A stretch of 64,000 bases of DNA from Bacteroides faecis MAJ27. Lineage in GTDB: Bacteria > Bacteroidota > Bacteroidia > Bacteroidales > Bacteroidaceae. Shown here piece by piece: positions 35,837 to 45,245 of this stretch. A program made the position numbers and the translations under genes. Within the stretch, counting starts at the first letter, position 1. Each line of letters opens with the position of its first letter. The notes below the pieces were generated by a model. The model did no database searches. It was not told the origin of the DNA and worked only from the letters and a program-made list of their open reading frames with translations. The stretch spans positions 140,505-204,504 of the forward strand of contig NZ_FNNN01000009.1 in assembly GCF_900106755.1 (NCBI RefSeq). Reading direction: 5' to 3'.

Positions 35837-36718
35837 CTATTGCAGCCCAGTCCAAGCAGATATTGCGTACTTAGCTTCTACTGCATTCTCTAAGTTATCC
35901 GGTAGATTATGAAAGAAATCCAATCCTGTCAATTCTTCCAATTCGTCAATCGTTCTGGCACATTCCGATAAGGCAGGCTTTGCTGTCGTACTTTGATCCA
36001 TCCAGAAACCAATTGCTTTATAAGTTTCTCCTTTTTTGCAAAGTAAGGCCATGAAATAATATTTAGGAACAGGCTTCGTCTTATCGCCACCAATATATGT
36101 CCATATCTGGCTTTCATTATCTATAGTTCCCCCCTTCACTACATAAAGAGTATCACGGAAAGTACTACTCCGTCCCCAAGTACGAACTTTTCCTTCCAAG
36201 TCGCTCCAAACACCTGTATTAAAGTAATTCTTTTGCGGACTCATATTACTATAATAGAAAGTTTGTTCGTTAGCATCTTTTGAATAAAGACGGTCTGAAG
36301 AAGCACAAATATGACCACGGTCATATCCCTGCTTTCCAAAATCACTCTGTACTCGTTGATCAGACTGAGAAATATTCGGATCAGACTGCCAAGGGTCACC
36401 ACCCCATTCTGTCTGTTTCCAATCATTACGATTCCAATTTGTTTGTCCTGTTACATTATAATATTTAAAGGCTACCCAACGGGCATGCTTTTTTCTTTTG
36501 TCATACTCCATACTATAGGTAGTCACTTGTTGACCATTGAATATAGTAGTCGGAGATAAAAAAATATCAGCAGTGCTATTGTGTAAAGCAGGCAGTTCAA
36601 TATCTCCTTCCCACTTCTCATCAAATTCACTAGAGTCATCTTTAGAACAAGATATACCGACGATTATGAAAGCTACAAGAAAAAAAATACTATAATATTT
36701 ATTATATTGTTTTCTCAT
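35837..36718 (-). CDS. DNA/RNA non-specific endonuclease lipoprotein
   Basis: A 293-residue secreted nuclease of the NUC (Serratia-type) family. It has a lipobox (VGISC, Cys24), then the beta-beta-alpha-metal fold. The catalytic DRGH motif is at residues 133-136 (His136), followed by ASSDRLYS and the metal-ligand region FYYSNMSPQKNYFNTGVW. These enzymes cut single- and double-stranded DNA and RNA with Mg2+. Lipid anchoring would place it in the periplasm or on the surface. It is the last gene of the minus-strand nuclease locus, 63 bp after the DUF6359-like lipoprotein gene with a hairpin (36733-36768) in between. A paralogue is encoded at 43497-44657. Confidence 0.93.
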   Translation of the reverse strand: MRKQYNKYYSIFFLVAFIIVGISCSKDDSSEFDEKWEGDIELPALHNSTADIFLSPTTIFNGQQVTTYSMEYDKRKKHARWVAFKYYNVTGQTNWNRNDWKQTEWGGDPWQSDPNISQSDQRVQSDFGKQGYDRGHICASSDRLYSKDANEQTFYYSNMSPQKNYFNTGVWSDLEGKVRTWGRSSTFRDTLYVVKGGTIDNESQIWTYIGGDKTKPVPKYYFMALLCKKGETYKAIGFWMDQSTTAKPALSECARTIDELEELTGLDFFHNLPDNLENAVEAKYAISAWTGLQ

Positions 36719-36732
36719 TTTATATACATGAG

Positions 36733-36768
36733 AGTGAAGGAATCTATATGACTATAGGTTCCTTCACT
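36733..36768 (-). terminator. Intercistronic hairpin in the nuclease operon
   Basis: AGTGAAGGAA pairs with TTCCTTCACT around a 16-nt loop, between the 680-residue lipoprotein and the nuclease gene. It may attenuate or stabilise mRNA rather than fully terminate. Confidence 0.5.
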
Positions 36769-36781
36769 AATTAAACCTTAA

Positions 36782-38824
36782 TTATTCGAGTTTATAACTA
36801 TCTGACTTATTCACATCTCTCAAGCCTCCAATCCCAAAATAAGTTCTAAATTTACCCTTGATAGTAAGTTTCTTCCCTACATTTTCTGGATTATCCTGCA
36901 AATTTACAGCAGTTCGTAAATCTCCCGTTGGCAGATTCACAGCAACACATTTTGTATAATCAGTTTCTCCTTTAGAATCCGCAATTAAAACAACAGTATT
37001 TTTGACATCCTGCCCTGTTCCTCCGAATAATACATCCTCAGCAGAACTAATTGTCGTTATTTTAGTATCATTTTTAATTCCTGCAACAATATATCCCACA
37101 GCATAAGCAATTGGCGTCTCCGATTGCTTACTAATTACATCAGCAACAGAGAAAGGCTTATCTATTGTACCATCAGCGTCTCCTGGATTTGGTTCTTCTC
37201 CACCTTCTCCATACTTAATGTTATCTAACTGATAAGTAGGCATGCCACCAGTTTCAGGTTCAGTTCCCATATATTGAAAACCAATAAAGCCAGTTTGTCC
37301 AACATAGCTACTCAAATTCACTTCAATATCTTTTACCCAAGTATAATTAGTCCCAGATGTAGGAATAGCTTCCATTGCAATTTCATGTCTTGAAAGCTTG
37401 CCATCAACAGACTTCTGCAAGAAATAAATTTTCAAAGAAGGATTAGCAGCCCAATTAGCTCCTGCACAATCAAATGTTAACTTCTTAGAAGCATTTACAA
37501 CAAAAGCGGGAGTTATAAACCAAGATTCTACAGTACTTCCTTTATCTGCTCCTTTCGTATTAGCTCTTATATATTTATCAGAATTATATGCAGCACCTTT
37601 CCAAGTATATGCATCAGGCATACCCTTATTCACCCAACCAGATAATACATATGTCTGATCCTGCACCATATCCTCAAAATCTACCGTAAAGCTCTCTTTT
37701 ACATCTGATACATTCAAATCAAAAGGATCATCTTCACCTGGTATTTCTCCTTCTTGAGCACCTGCCTTAATATTATCCAACCGATAACTTAACGCTTCAG
37801 AAGAGCTAGTACTTGTATATTTAAATCCAACAAATCCTATTTTACCAGATTGAGCACTCAAATCTGCTGTCAATGTTACCCATGTATTATCTGTGGTTGG
37901 CATTCCTGCTACATTGATTGGAGTAGAAACCATTTTGCCATCTACCAACTGAAGAAAATAAACTTCTAACTTAGAGTTAGCAGAAGCCGTCGCATAATTA
38001 TATACAGCACAGTCAAAAGATACTTTCTTATCCTTAACTTGATCTACTTCAAAAGCAGGAGTTGCAAACCAACATTCAAACTTATCACCAGTACCACCGT
38101 ATGAAGTAGCTTGAATATATTTGTCTGTTTTACCCGTCGTTGTATTATTAAAAGTCTTTCCTTGCCAACGTCTACCACCCTCAATTGCAACATTATACCA
38201 ACCTTCCAACTCATAATCATTATTCGCCAGCAAATCTTCAAAGTCAGCAGAGAAAGTGTTATTCTTCTTAGAATCATCCAAGCCTAATGGATTATCTTTA
38301 TCGCCTGGCTCAGGATCACTGCCATCACCAATATCTTTGCCATCAAGAACCGCAGCAGTAGGATTTTTAAGACCTGCTACACCGAAATATTTCGTCAACT
38401 GACCTTTAATTACAACTGCCTTACCCAAATTTGCACCGTTATCTACTAAATTTAGAGCTGCACGAACATCCGTTTGTGATACTAATTGAACAGGAATACA
38501 TTTCTTATAATCAGTCTCATCAGCATCAGCAGCAATCAAAATGTTTGCAGGATTTGTAAAAGGAGGTGCAAATACAGCATCAGTAGAAATACTCTTATCA
38601 TTAATACAACCTACAATATATCCCATTACCCAAGCTTCTGAATTATCCTGTTTTGTCATAGCACTTGCTATGTCATAAGGATTCTCTTTCGTACCATCTC
38701 CAGTCAAGGCAGGTCCTTCGCCATTCCCGCCCCCTTCAATATCATAAGGAGCAGGAACATCACTACAACTAAATGTGACTAATGTTATAATAGTCAAGAA
38801 TAAAGCATTTAGAATCTTTTTCAT
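36782..38824 (-). CDS. Large lipoprotein with two DUF6359-like and two choice-of-anchor-J-like domains
   Basis: A 680-residue lipoprotein (TLVTFSC, Cys20). The architecture is symmetrical. A DUF6359-like OB-fold domain at about 40-165 (DGTKENPYDIASAMTKQD ... AWVMGYIVGC ... GKAVVIKGQLTKYFGVAGL) is matched by a second copy at the C-terminus (DGTIDKPFSVADVISKQSE ... YAVGYIVAG ... KKLTIKGKFRTYFGIGGL). Between them are two jelly-roll domains (about 190-355 and 375-540) with the same GW-Y-K-F-AYN-KY pattern. Such domains bind rather than cut, so it may hold nucleic acid or a nuclease at the surface. It sits between a DUF5689 gene (21 bp) and a nuclease. Confidence 0.8.
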   Translation of the reverse strand: MKKILNALFLTIITLVTFSCSDVPAPYDIEGGGNGEGPALTGDGTKENPYDIASAMTKQDNSEAWVMGYIVGCINDKSISTDAVFAPPFTNPANILIAADADETDYKKCIPVQLVSQTDVRAALNLVDNGANLGKAVVIKGQLTKYFGVAGLKNPTAAVLDGKDIGDGSDPEPGDKDNPLGLDDSKKNNTFSADFEDLLANNDYELEGWYNVAIEGGRRWQGKTFNNTTTGKTDKYIQATSYGGTGDKFECWFATPAFEVDQVKDKKVSFDCAVYNYATASANSKLEVYFLQLVDGKMVSTPINVAGMPTTDNTWVTLTADLSAQSGKIGFVGFKYTSTSSSEALSYRLDNIKAGAQEGEIPGEDDPFDLNVSDVKESFTVDFEDMVQDQTYVLSGWVNKGMPDAYTWKGAAYNSDKYIRANTKGADKGSTVESWFITPAFVVNASKKLTFDCAGANWAANPSLKIYFLQKSVDGKLSRHEIAMEAIPTSGTNYTWVKDIEVNLSSYVGQTGFIGFQYMGTEPETGGMPTYQLDNIKYGEGGEEPNPGDADGTIDKPFSVADVISKQSETPIAYAVGYIVAGIKNDTKITTISSAEDVLFGGTGQDVKNTVVLIADSKGETDYTKCVAVNLPTGDLRTAVNLQDNPENVGKKLTIKGKFRTYFGIGGLRDVNKSDSYKLE

Positions 38825-38845
38825 AATAGTTGAATATTTATTTTA

Positions 38846-39679
38846 TTAATTATTTCTTTGAATATCGCTATATGTTCTAGCTACAATCTGCCACGTACTA
38901 TTATAGCGGCTCAAAATACCTATCACATTAATTTTTCCTGTAGGCATTACCTCCGTTGAGAAGTTGGCATATGCACTCGTACGGAATGTTAATGTTGAGT
39001 TGTCATCCAACACTAATGTACGGTTCACGCCATTACCGCCATCTTTCAAATCGTCAGGAGCAAAGGTACTAGTACCATCAGCTTCTTTAATTGTTACATC
39101 TTTGAACCTTACAAGCATAGGCGCTAAATCTTTATCAAGAGTTTTTAATTGTGCACCGGTAAGATCGGTCGGGATGAGTTCGTCATACCATAACTGAGGC
39201 TTATTAAGGAGTCTAACATGATCCAACCATACAGCTAAATCCATACGACCAATAGCTCCTTTGTAAGTAGTACCTATCTGAGCCTGCATACCATATCCAC
39301 CGACATTAAGGTTCTCGCAGTCAATCACTACTTTCTGTCCTACCGGACAATTAGCATAAATACCTGTTGAGTTAATACCTACAACAATAGCTCCTGTTTC
39401 ATCAGCTACAATTAGCTGTTTATAGATATTTCCACTTTCGTCATCACCCACAATTACCCCGGAGATCCGAGTTTCTTCAGTAATTGTCTGGAACTGATTG
39501 GCTGAAATAATCGAGCTGTATTTTTCTTTCAAATTAGCAATCGTAATTGTCCGTTGCTCATTTATAGTATTATTACCGTAAGCATTCCCCGTCACCGGTG
39601 TATCGAAATCGTCCATACATGACGAAACGCCCAACGTTAGTAACAGCACGGCAGATAAAATTGATGTTATCTTTTTCAT
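38846..39679 (-). CDS. DUF5689 family lipoprotein
   Basis: A 277-residue lipoprotein (LTLGVSSC, Cys21). It matches the DUF5689 pattern of OB-fold-like beta domains: TITIANLKEKYSSII, ETRISGVIVGDDESGNIYKQLIVADETGAIVVGI, and GKINVIGILSRYNSTWQIVARTYSDI at the end. In Bacteroidetes such genes often sit beside TonB receptors and secreted nucleases. OB folds commonly bind nucleic acids or oligosaccharides, so a SusD-like capture role is a reasonable inference. It follows the receptor gene by 31 bp and precedes the DUF6359-like lipoprotein. Confidence 0.85.
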   Translation of the reverse strand: MKKITSILSAVLLLTLGVSSCMDDFDTPVTGNAYGNNTINEQRTITIANLKEKYSSIISANQFQTITEETRISGVIVGDDESGNIYKQLIVADETGAIVVGINSTGIYANCPVGQKVVIDCENLNVGGYGMQAQIGTTYKGAIGRMDLAVWLDHVRLLNKPQLWYDELIPTDLTGAQLKTLDKDLAPMLVRFKDVTIKEADGTSTFAPDDLKDGGNGVNRTLVLDDNSTLTFRTSAYANFSTEVMPTGKINVIGILSRYNSTWQIVARTYSDIQRNN

Positions 39680-39710
39680 ATCATTTTCTTATATTAATTT
39701 GCCCATTAAT

Positions 39711-42251
39711 TTAGAATCTATATCCAATGTTTAAGAAAGCATTGCAAGCAGGAGCATAATAGTACTTCGAGTTCTTAGAGAATACATATGTACGTGCTTC
39801 TCCATCTTCATAGCTATCATCGCGATTCTGCTCATATCCACCAGTGCGCAAGTTTGTATTATTCAGAATGTTGTTTACACTAAGATTAATACTCAAGCTC
39901 TTACCATTTTTCAAACGGATATACTTACCAATTGATGCGTCAAGCATAAAACCACCATCAAGCTTTTCTTGCCCCGGCACATCATAACCAACCGGATTAC
40001 CGTTTGCATCGACAGCGCCATCTGAATATTTTCCTAATACACTACCCAAACGGCGGTAAGTAGAAAAATCCAAATAAACACGTTGATAATAATTTCCGGT
40101 AACATTAAAGAACCATCCCTTCAAGCTATAATCTAATCCAAGACTATATACTGAAAGCGGAGTACCGTTATCACGAAGTCCCTTACAATAAACACGGTCA
40201 ACATTTGATTCACTTTCACTTTCGTATGTACGAACCGCGGTCGGATTATTCATATAACGAGCATCAGACCAAGTAGCAATAGCAGTCAAAGATAAATTAG
40301 AGATTATTTTAACAGTTGCAGCTGCTTCTACTCCCCAGTTTTCTTTATCAATTCCACTCATAGAAAGATAAGTAAAACGAGCTTCATTATCATTATAGAA
40401 TGCATCCATTTCAACTTGATCATTGAAACGAGTATAATATCCGGTGATACGTCCTGAAACAACAGGAGTATTAAAGCGGTAAGTCAACTCTCCATTATAA
40501 ATCTTCTCAGTTCTCAAGCCATGTGCAAAATCATTCTTGATACGAGGAGCGATGAAAGAGTTATAGGCTAACGGAGCACGGTTTTCATAACCTGCATTTA
40601 AGATCAATGCATGATTACCATTAATAGAATATGTAAATCCGGCTTTTACCGCACCTTCCAGGAATTTAGCAGTACCACTGCTTCCTAAAGATTTTTTCGG
40701 AGCACGACCATTACGCATCTTACCGTCACGACTGATTTGAGCAGATCCGATCTTTCCTGATACAAAATAATTGAAATGTCCGTCATTATCACCTTGATAG
40801 CGCGCCCATACATTCTGTTTGTTTACAAAGATATTATAATCGTAACCAAACTTATCACCTTCGCCAATACGTTTGTTAGGGTTATCCAAATCATTCTGAA
40901 TAACAGAAGAATTATATCCATAATCGCGAACAGAGAACTTATCAACATCCGTATATAACTCTCCACCAAGCAAATCTTTCATTTTCTTATAGTGCATACC
41001 TTTGGTAGAATTTACGGCAACACCTACAATATAACTATTATGCTGATCGATAGTATGATTAAAAATTGAACTAAAGTTGAAAGCTAACTGGTCATTATGA
41101 CGTTCTTCCTGATAATACAAAGTCTCTTTGCCTAAAGCATTAGCCTGTTGGTTAGCGAAATACATCTGATCCCAATCAATCTGACGAGTTGACTTACTTG
41201 TTTTCCAACGTTCTGTCACTTCATTGAACAAAGCCAGTTCATCTTCACTCGGTACAGTCGATTTATCATATACATTGAAAATAGAACTAGGCAGTTTCTT
41301 GTAATAATCAGGGCGAGGGTCCGCAGCATTACCTGACCAACCAAGAGCGCTAGTACCATAATTGCTATATTTAAATCCTGCACTTGTTTTCAATTTCATA
41401 TCTTTATTGATATCAAAATCCCAGGAAGCAATAGCAGAAGGTTCGAAAGAGCGTACTACACGCGCATTACGTTTTTCTCCATTCTGATAACCCCAGTTTG
41501 GATTATAATAGTGACTGTTTGCAAGATAATAAGCTTCTTCCGTAGAAGCACCTTGCTGTCCTCTTTCTGTAGGAGCACCCCAAGTAGCTATTGACAAACT
41601 ATGCTTATCATTAAATACTTTTTCGGCTGCCAGGAAATAAGAGAAAGCATTATAAAATGTACCTTCAATCACCCCCTCATTTGCCCAACGGTATCCAACA
41701 GAACCTGTAAACGCCCAGCCATTCTTCAATAAGCCTGTAGAATAAGTATACATACCTCTCAGAATATAGCTACGATTACATCCGGAAAGGCTTAACTTAG
41801 ATCCCGCTGCATATTGGCTGGCGCGCATATTAATATTAGTAGCTCCTCCAATCGGACCAAAAGTAAAGTTATTCACTTCAAAAGCACTAATACCTTCTTT
41901 GTTACGCGTAGCGTCATTCAATCCACCGATCATTCCATAGCTGAAACGTCCAGTTTCTACATCATTGAATAATACGCCATTGATATAGGTATCGCTATAC
42001 TGCGAATTATAGCCCCTTACGCGAAATCTCATAGGGCTAAACAAATAGCCGACATTAGAAAGATACACATCATTGTTGGAAGAGACAAAAGCAGATACAC
42101 TTTGAGCAGCATCATCATCTTCATTCAATTGCGATTCGGTGAATGTGAAAGAAGCATTATCTTCACGTGCATTCTTTTGAACCTTCTGTTGAGCAAAAAG
42201 AGCTGGCGAAAGACAAAATAATGCAATCACTATTCCTAATCTTTGTTTCAT
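39711..42251 (-). CDS. TonB-dependent receptor of the nuclease locus
   Basis: An 846-residue outer-membrane receptor. After a signal peptide (MKQRLGIVIALFCLSPALFAQ) there is almost at once a plug domain (about 30-150; VGYLFSPMRFRVRGYNSQYSDTYINGVLFND, FGPIGGATNINMR) without the carboxypeptidase-like domain of SusC. The barrel follows, with SIGKYIRLKNGKSLSINLSVNNILNNTNLRTGGYEQNR, and ends AFLNIGYRF. It heads a four-gene run (receptor, DUF5689, DUF6359-like lipoprotein, nuclease) and is divergent from two further nuclease genes. Import of DNA/RNA degradation products is inferred from context. Two 11-nt TGTnA repeats lie upstream at 42286-42307. Confidence 0.9.
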   Translation of the reverse strand: MKQRLGIVIALFCLSPALFAQQKVQKNAREDNASFTFTESQLNEDDDAAQSVSAFVSSNNDVYLSNVGYLFSPMRFRVRGYNSQYSDTYINGVLFNDVETGRFSYGMIGGLNDATRNKEGISAFEVNNFTFGPIGGATNINMRASQYAAGSKLSLSGCNRSYILRGMYTYSTGLLKNGWAFTGSVGYRWANEGVIEGTFYNAFSYFLAAEKVFNDKHSLSIATWGAPTERGQQGASTEEAYYLANSHYYNPNWGYQNGEKRNARVVRSFEPSAIASWDFDINKDMKLKTSAGFKYSNYGTSALGWSGNAADPRPDYYKKLPSSIFNVYDKSTVPSEDELALFNEVTERWKTSKSTRQIDWDQMYFANQQANALGKETLYYQEERHNDQLAFNFSSIFNHTIDQHNSYIVGVAVNSTKGMHYKKMKDLLGGELYTDVDKFSVRDYGYNSSVIQNDLDNPNKRIGEGDKFGYDYNIFVNKQNVWARYQGDNDGHFNYFVSGKIGSAQISRDGKMRNGRAPKKSLGSSGTAKFLEGAVKAGFTYSINGNHALILNAGYENRAPLAYNSFIAPRIKNDFAHGLRTEKIYNGELTYRFNTPVVSGRITGYYTRFNDQVEMDAFYNDNEARFTYLSMSGIDKENWGVEAAATVKIISNLSLTAIATWSDARYMNNPTAVRTYESESESNVDRVYCKGLRDNGTPLSVYSLGLDYSLKGWFFNVTGNYYQRVYLDFSTYRRLGSVLGKYSDGAVDANGNPVGYDVPGQEKLDGGFMLDASIGKYIRLKNGKSLSINLSVNNILNNTNLRTGGYEQNRDDSYEDGEARTYVFSKNSKYYYAPACNAFLNIGYRF

Positions 42252-42285
42252 AATTTAAATTATTATTAGTGTTAATTTGTAGCTA

Positions 42286-42307
42286 TAATTTTCACAGTTA
42301 TGTTACA
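42286..42307 (-). promoter_or_regulatory. Weak Pho-box-like pair upstream of the nuclease-locus receptor
   Basis: On the minus strand two adjacent 11-mers, TGTAACATAAC and TGTGAAAATTA, share the TGTnA start and 11-nt spacing seen in the arrays at 15430 and 48610. Only two units are present. Confidence 0.35.
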
Positions 42308-42377
42308 AGGCGAGTACAAAACAACAAAAAAAAAGGGATATAACAAGAAAAAACAAAGAAAAAATAGGGTATATCAC

Positions 42378-42407
42378 TTGTTTTTCCGTTTTCTTTTTAG
42401 ATATTTG
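42378..42407 (+). promoter_or_regulatory. Possible promoter of the endonuclease/exonuclease/phosphatase gene
   Basis: TTG at 42378-42380 is followed after 19 nt by GATATTTG at 42400-42407, one mismatch from TAnnTTTG. Confidence 0.4.
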
Positions 42408-42450
42408 TCAAATCAATGTAATATTCGGAAACCTAATTAAAAGAAAAATA

Positions 42451-43482
42451 ATGAAAAAGTTTTTAATGGTATGGAGCCTGTTACTGTTCATTTCGATAAC
42501 AAGCTATTCACAGGAGAAAAAGTATGCACTTTACAGTGCGGCGTTTTATAATCTTGAGAATCTGTTCGATACAATTCATGATGCGGGTAAAAATGACTTC
42601 GAATATTTACCTAATGGCAAGAATAAATGGAATGCGATGAAGTATGAAGCAAAGCTGAAAAACATGTCTGAAATACTTAGCCAGCTTTCAACCGATAAAT
42701 TACCCTTAGGTCCAACCATTATCGGGATGTCAGAAGTGGAGAACAGAAGAGTATTGGAAGACTTGCTGAAACAGCCGGCTCTGTCGGATAGAGGTTATGA
42801 AATTGTGCATTATGAAGGTCCGGACCGACGTGGTGTAGATTGTGCTTTTTTCTACAATCCCAAGTTCTTCCAACTCACAGCCAGTAAACTTGCTCCATAT
42901 ATTTACGAAAACAATGATACGACTTATAAAACCCGTGGCTTCCTTATTGCCAGCGGTATCCTTGATGGCGAGAAAGTGCATTTTATCGTGAATCACTGGC
43001 CTTCACGCGCGGCTGCATCTCCTGCCCGTGAAAGAGCGGGTGAACAAGTTCGCGCCTTAAAAGATTCATTATTAAATGAGGACTCAAATGCAAAGGTAAT
43101 CATCATGGGAGATATGAATGATGATCCGATGGATAAGAGTATGGCAGTAGCCTTGGGCGCAAAACGTAAGCCTCAGGACACCAAGCCTCATGATTTATAT
43201 AATCCTTGGTGGGACACATTGAAAAAAGGAACGGGTACTCTTATGTATGATGGTAAATGGAATCTATTTGACCAAATTGTATTCACAGGCAACCTATTAG
43301 GTAATGACAGAAGTACATTGAAATATTTCAGACATGAGATCTTTAGAAGAGATTTTATGTTTCAGAAAGAAGGAAAGTATAAAGGATACCCTAAAAGGAC
43401 ACATGCCGGAGGTGTGTGGCTCAATGGGTATAGCGACCATCTACCAACTATCATTTATTTAATCAAGGAACAAAAAGACTAA
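42451..43482 (+). CDS. Endonuclease/exonuclease/phosphatase family protein, exported
   Basis: A 343-residue protein with a signal peptide ending TSYSQ (about residue 20). The EEP (DNase I-like) fold is visible in order: FYNLENLFDTIHD, IIGMSEVENRRVLEDLL (metal-binding Glu), VHFIVNHWPSR, IIMGDMNDDPMD, and the terminal SDHLPTIIYL with the catalytic Asp-His. These enzymes hydrolyse phosphodiester or phosphomonoester bonds. Placed beside two NUC nucleases and a TonB receptor, a role in breaking down nucleic acids in the periplasm is likely. It lies divergent from the receptor, and a second nuclease follows after 14 bp. Confidence 0.92.
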   Translation: MKKFLMVWSLLLFISITSYSQEKKYALYSAAFYNLENLFDTIHDAGKNDFEYLPNGKNKWNAMKYEAKLKNMSEILSQLSTDKLPLGPTIIGMSEVENRRVLEDLLKQPALSDRGYEIVHYEGPDRRGVDCAFFYNPKFFQLTASKLAPYIYENNDTTYKTRGFLIASGILDGEKVHFIVNHWPSRAAASPARERAGEQVRALKDSLLNEDSNAKVIIMGDMNDDPMDKSMAVALGAKRKPQDTKPHDLYNPWWDTLKKGTGTLMYDGKWNLFDQIVFTGNLLGNDRSTLKYFRHEIFRRDFMFQKEGKYKGYPKRTHAGGVWLNGYSDHLPTIIYLIKEQKD

Positions 43483-43496
43483 TGAACAGATAACTC

Positions 43497-44657
43497 ATGA
43501 AACAAAAATTCATCCAAACCTTACTATTAATCTTGCTCCCTACCCTGTTTACGGCATGCGGTAGTGATAACAACAATGATCCAGCAGACGATATTAGCGG
43601 ACTAACCGTTAATACAGACCTTAAAAACAATGAAGTTTCCGCAAAGGGAGGCAGTTTCTTTCTCCAAATAAAGACCGATGGTAAGTGGACCGCCTCCAGT
43701 AAGGATAGTTGGTGTACAATAAATAATAAAGAAGGAAACGGAAATGCCTCTACTATCTGTTCAGTATCCGCTAATGATGGGGATGAACGCTATACTGTTA
43801 TTACTGTAACATCCAATGGAAAGAGTGAAAATGTAACTATCACTCAAAAAGAAGGAAATGGTAAAGAGCCTGATCCGGATCCTGATCCATCAGGATATGC
43901 AGGAAGGATTGAAATTCCTAAATTATTAGGAGGGAACATGAATCAATTTATCACTCATAGCACCAAACGAAACGGTAAAGATTATCCAACATATAGTATA
44001 GAATATAGTTATGAGTATAAACATTGTTATTGGGTAGCTTATCGTTTTGACAATACAACAGGAGGCAGTGTAGGACGAAATGAGAATTATCAACCTGATC
44101 CCAACATTCCTAAGCAATATCAAACCTACAAAGACGATTATAATTTCAGTGCCAATGGATATACAAGAGGACACTTATGTGCTTCATCCGATAGACAATA
44201 TTCCGTAGAAGCAAATAAACAAACTTTCTACATGTCAAATATAAGTCCACAGTTACAAACAGGATTCAATCAAAGTGGAACTACATGGGATAAAGCAGAA
44301 GGAGTCGTACAAAAATGGGGAAAAATAACTCAAGCAAGCGACACTCTTTATGTCATTAAAGGTGGCACCATAGGTCCTAACAAAATTAAAGGATACATTG
44401 ATAATGGAATCGCTATACCTAAATATTTCTTTATGGCTGTTCTTTATTGTAGCAATAAGAACTATAAAGCTATAGCCTTTTATCTACCACATGAGAATCT
44501 CAAAGTTCCACCTTACTCTAGCAAAGAACTTAAAGATTATGTATTGTCAATAGATGAATTAGAAAAAGAAACAGGATTTGATTTTTTCATTAATTTACCT
44601 GATGATGTAGAGAAGCAAGTTGAAGCTAATTATACATTAAGCGATTGGAGCTGGTAA
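43497..44657 (+). CDS. BACON-domain DNA/RNA non-specific endonuclease lipoprotein
   Basis: A 386-residue lipoprotein (TLFTAC, Cys21). Residues about 36-118 form a BACON/Ig-like beta-sandwich (EVSAKGGSFFLQIKTDGKWTASS), a linker rich in Asp-Pro follows (PDPDPDPSG), and then the NUC nuclease domain (about 135-386). Its motif reads TRGH at 223-226 (His226 catalytic), where Thr replaces the usual Asp of DRGH. The following ASSDRQYSVEANKQTFYMSNISPQ matches the paralogue at 35837-36718. BACON domains are usually found in surface glycan-binding proteins, here possibly positioning the nuclease. It ends in a clear terminator. Confidence 0.92.
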   Translation: MKQKFIQTLLLILLPTLFTACGSDNNNDPADDISGLTVNTDLKNNEVSAKGGSFFLQIKTDGKWTASSKDSWCTINNKEGNGNASTICSVSANDGDERYTVITVTSNGKSENVTITQKEGNGKEPDPDPDPSGYAGRIEIPKLLGGNMNQFITHSTKRNGKDYPTYSIEYSYEYKHCYWVAYRFDNTTGGSVGRNENYQPDPNIPKQYQTYKDDYNFSANGYTRGHLCASSDRQYSVEANKQTFYMSNISPQLQTGFNQSGTTWDKAEGVVQKWGKITQASDTLYVIKGGTIGPNKIKGYIDNGIAIPKYFFMAVLYCSNKNYKAIAFYLPHENLKVPPYSSKELKDYVLSIDELEKETGFDFFINLPDDVEKQVEANYTLSDWSW

Positions 44658-44686
44658 TATAGATCTAGCATTTTAGAGAGAAAATT

Positions 44687-44724
44687 TAGCTCTATGTGTT
44701 GAATGTCACATAGAGCTATTTTTT
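44687..44724 (+). terminator. Intrinsic terminator after the BACON nuclease gene
   Basis: TAGCTCTATGTG pairs perfectly with CACATAGAGCTA around an 8-nt loop, followed by TTTTTT. Confidence 0.9.
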
Positions 44725-44771
44725 AGTTGACAATGCAACTTATCTTCTCACCACAAAGAACAGCACATAAA

Positions 44772-44800
44772 AGACAGACCTACACTATAAAAGTCTGTCA
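44772..44800 (-). terminator. Hairpin terminator after the hipA remnant
   Basis: On the minus strand GACAGAC pairs with GTCTGTC around a 14-nt loop, followed by TTTTATG. Confidence 0.5.
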
Positions 44801-45245
44801 AAAAGCAGAACTATAATTCTCGGATAACAATTCAGCACATCCTTCTGCAATAGCCTGCATCATCTCTTTTCCTTTTTTCGAGGAATGCTGTTTCCGGTAT
44901 ATAACAAAGAGCCCCCACCCCCGATGTTCCAACTATGCTCAGTCGTTGCAAAGGAGTCAGTTCATTGTCATTCACACCCTGTTTCTTAAGCAGCCGATGA
45001 AGTAAATAACGCCCATACCCATCAGGGAGACTGTCTTCAAAAACACCAAAGTTTCCCCAAAAAGGTTGCGGTTTAGCAATAAACAAATCAGGTTTTAATG
45101 GTAAGTCAAGCGGAGAGATAGAAAATCCGTCAGCCAACCATTCTCTATCATACTGAAATGCGCATAGCCGGTTATCTGGTGTCATGCTGAGAGTTCCAAC
45201 ACTTCTACTGTGATAGGTAACTATCAGTTTATTTATAAATTTCAT
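44798..45245 (-). pseudogene. HipA-like remnant: N-terminal domain only, frameshifted
   Basis: An intact reading frame of 137 codons (44832-45245) covers the HipA N-terminal domain (GTLSMTPDNRLCAFQYDREWL, LPDGYGRYLLHRLLKKQG, LSIVGTSGVGALCYIPE). After an A-run at about 44873-44878 it ends in non-homologous residues. Shifting by one base there continues the family sequence as MMQAIAEGCAELLSENYSSAF up to a stop at 44798. The whole C-terminal kinase domain (about 300 residues) is missing. The gene is therefore a frameshifted and deleted hipA. Some Bacteroides hipA genes are naturally split into N- and C-terminal proteins, but no partner follows here. It overlaps hipB by 17 bp. Confidence 0.8.

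Noticed and set aside
44832..45245. Intact stand-alone HipA N-terminal protein
   Set aside because: Family-like sequence continues in another frame after an A-run, and the kinase half is absent, so decay fits better.
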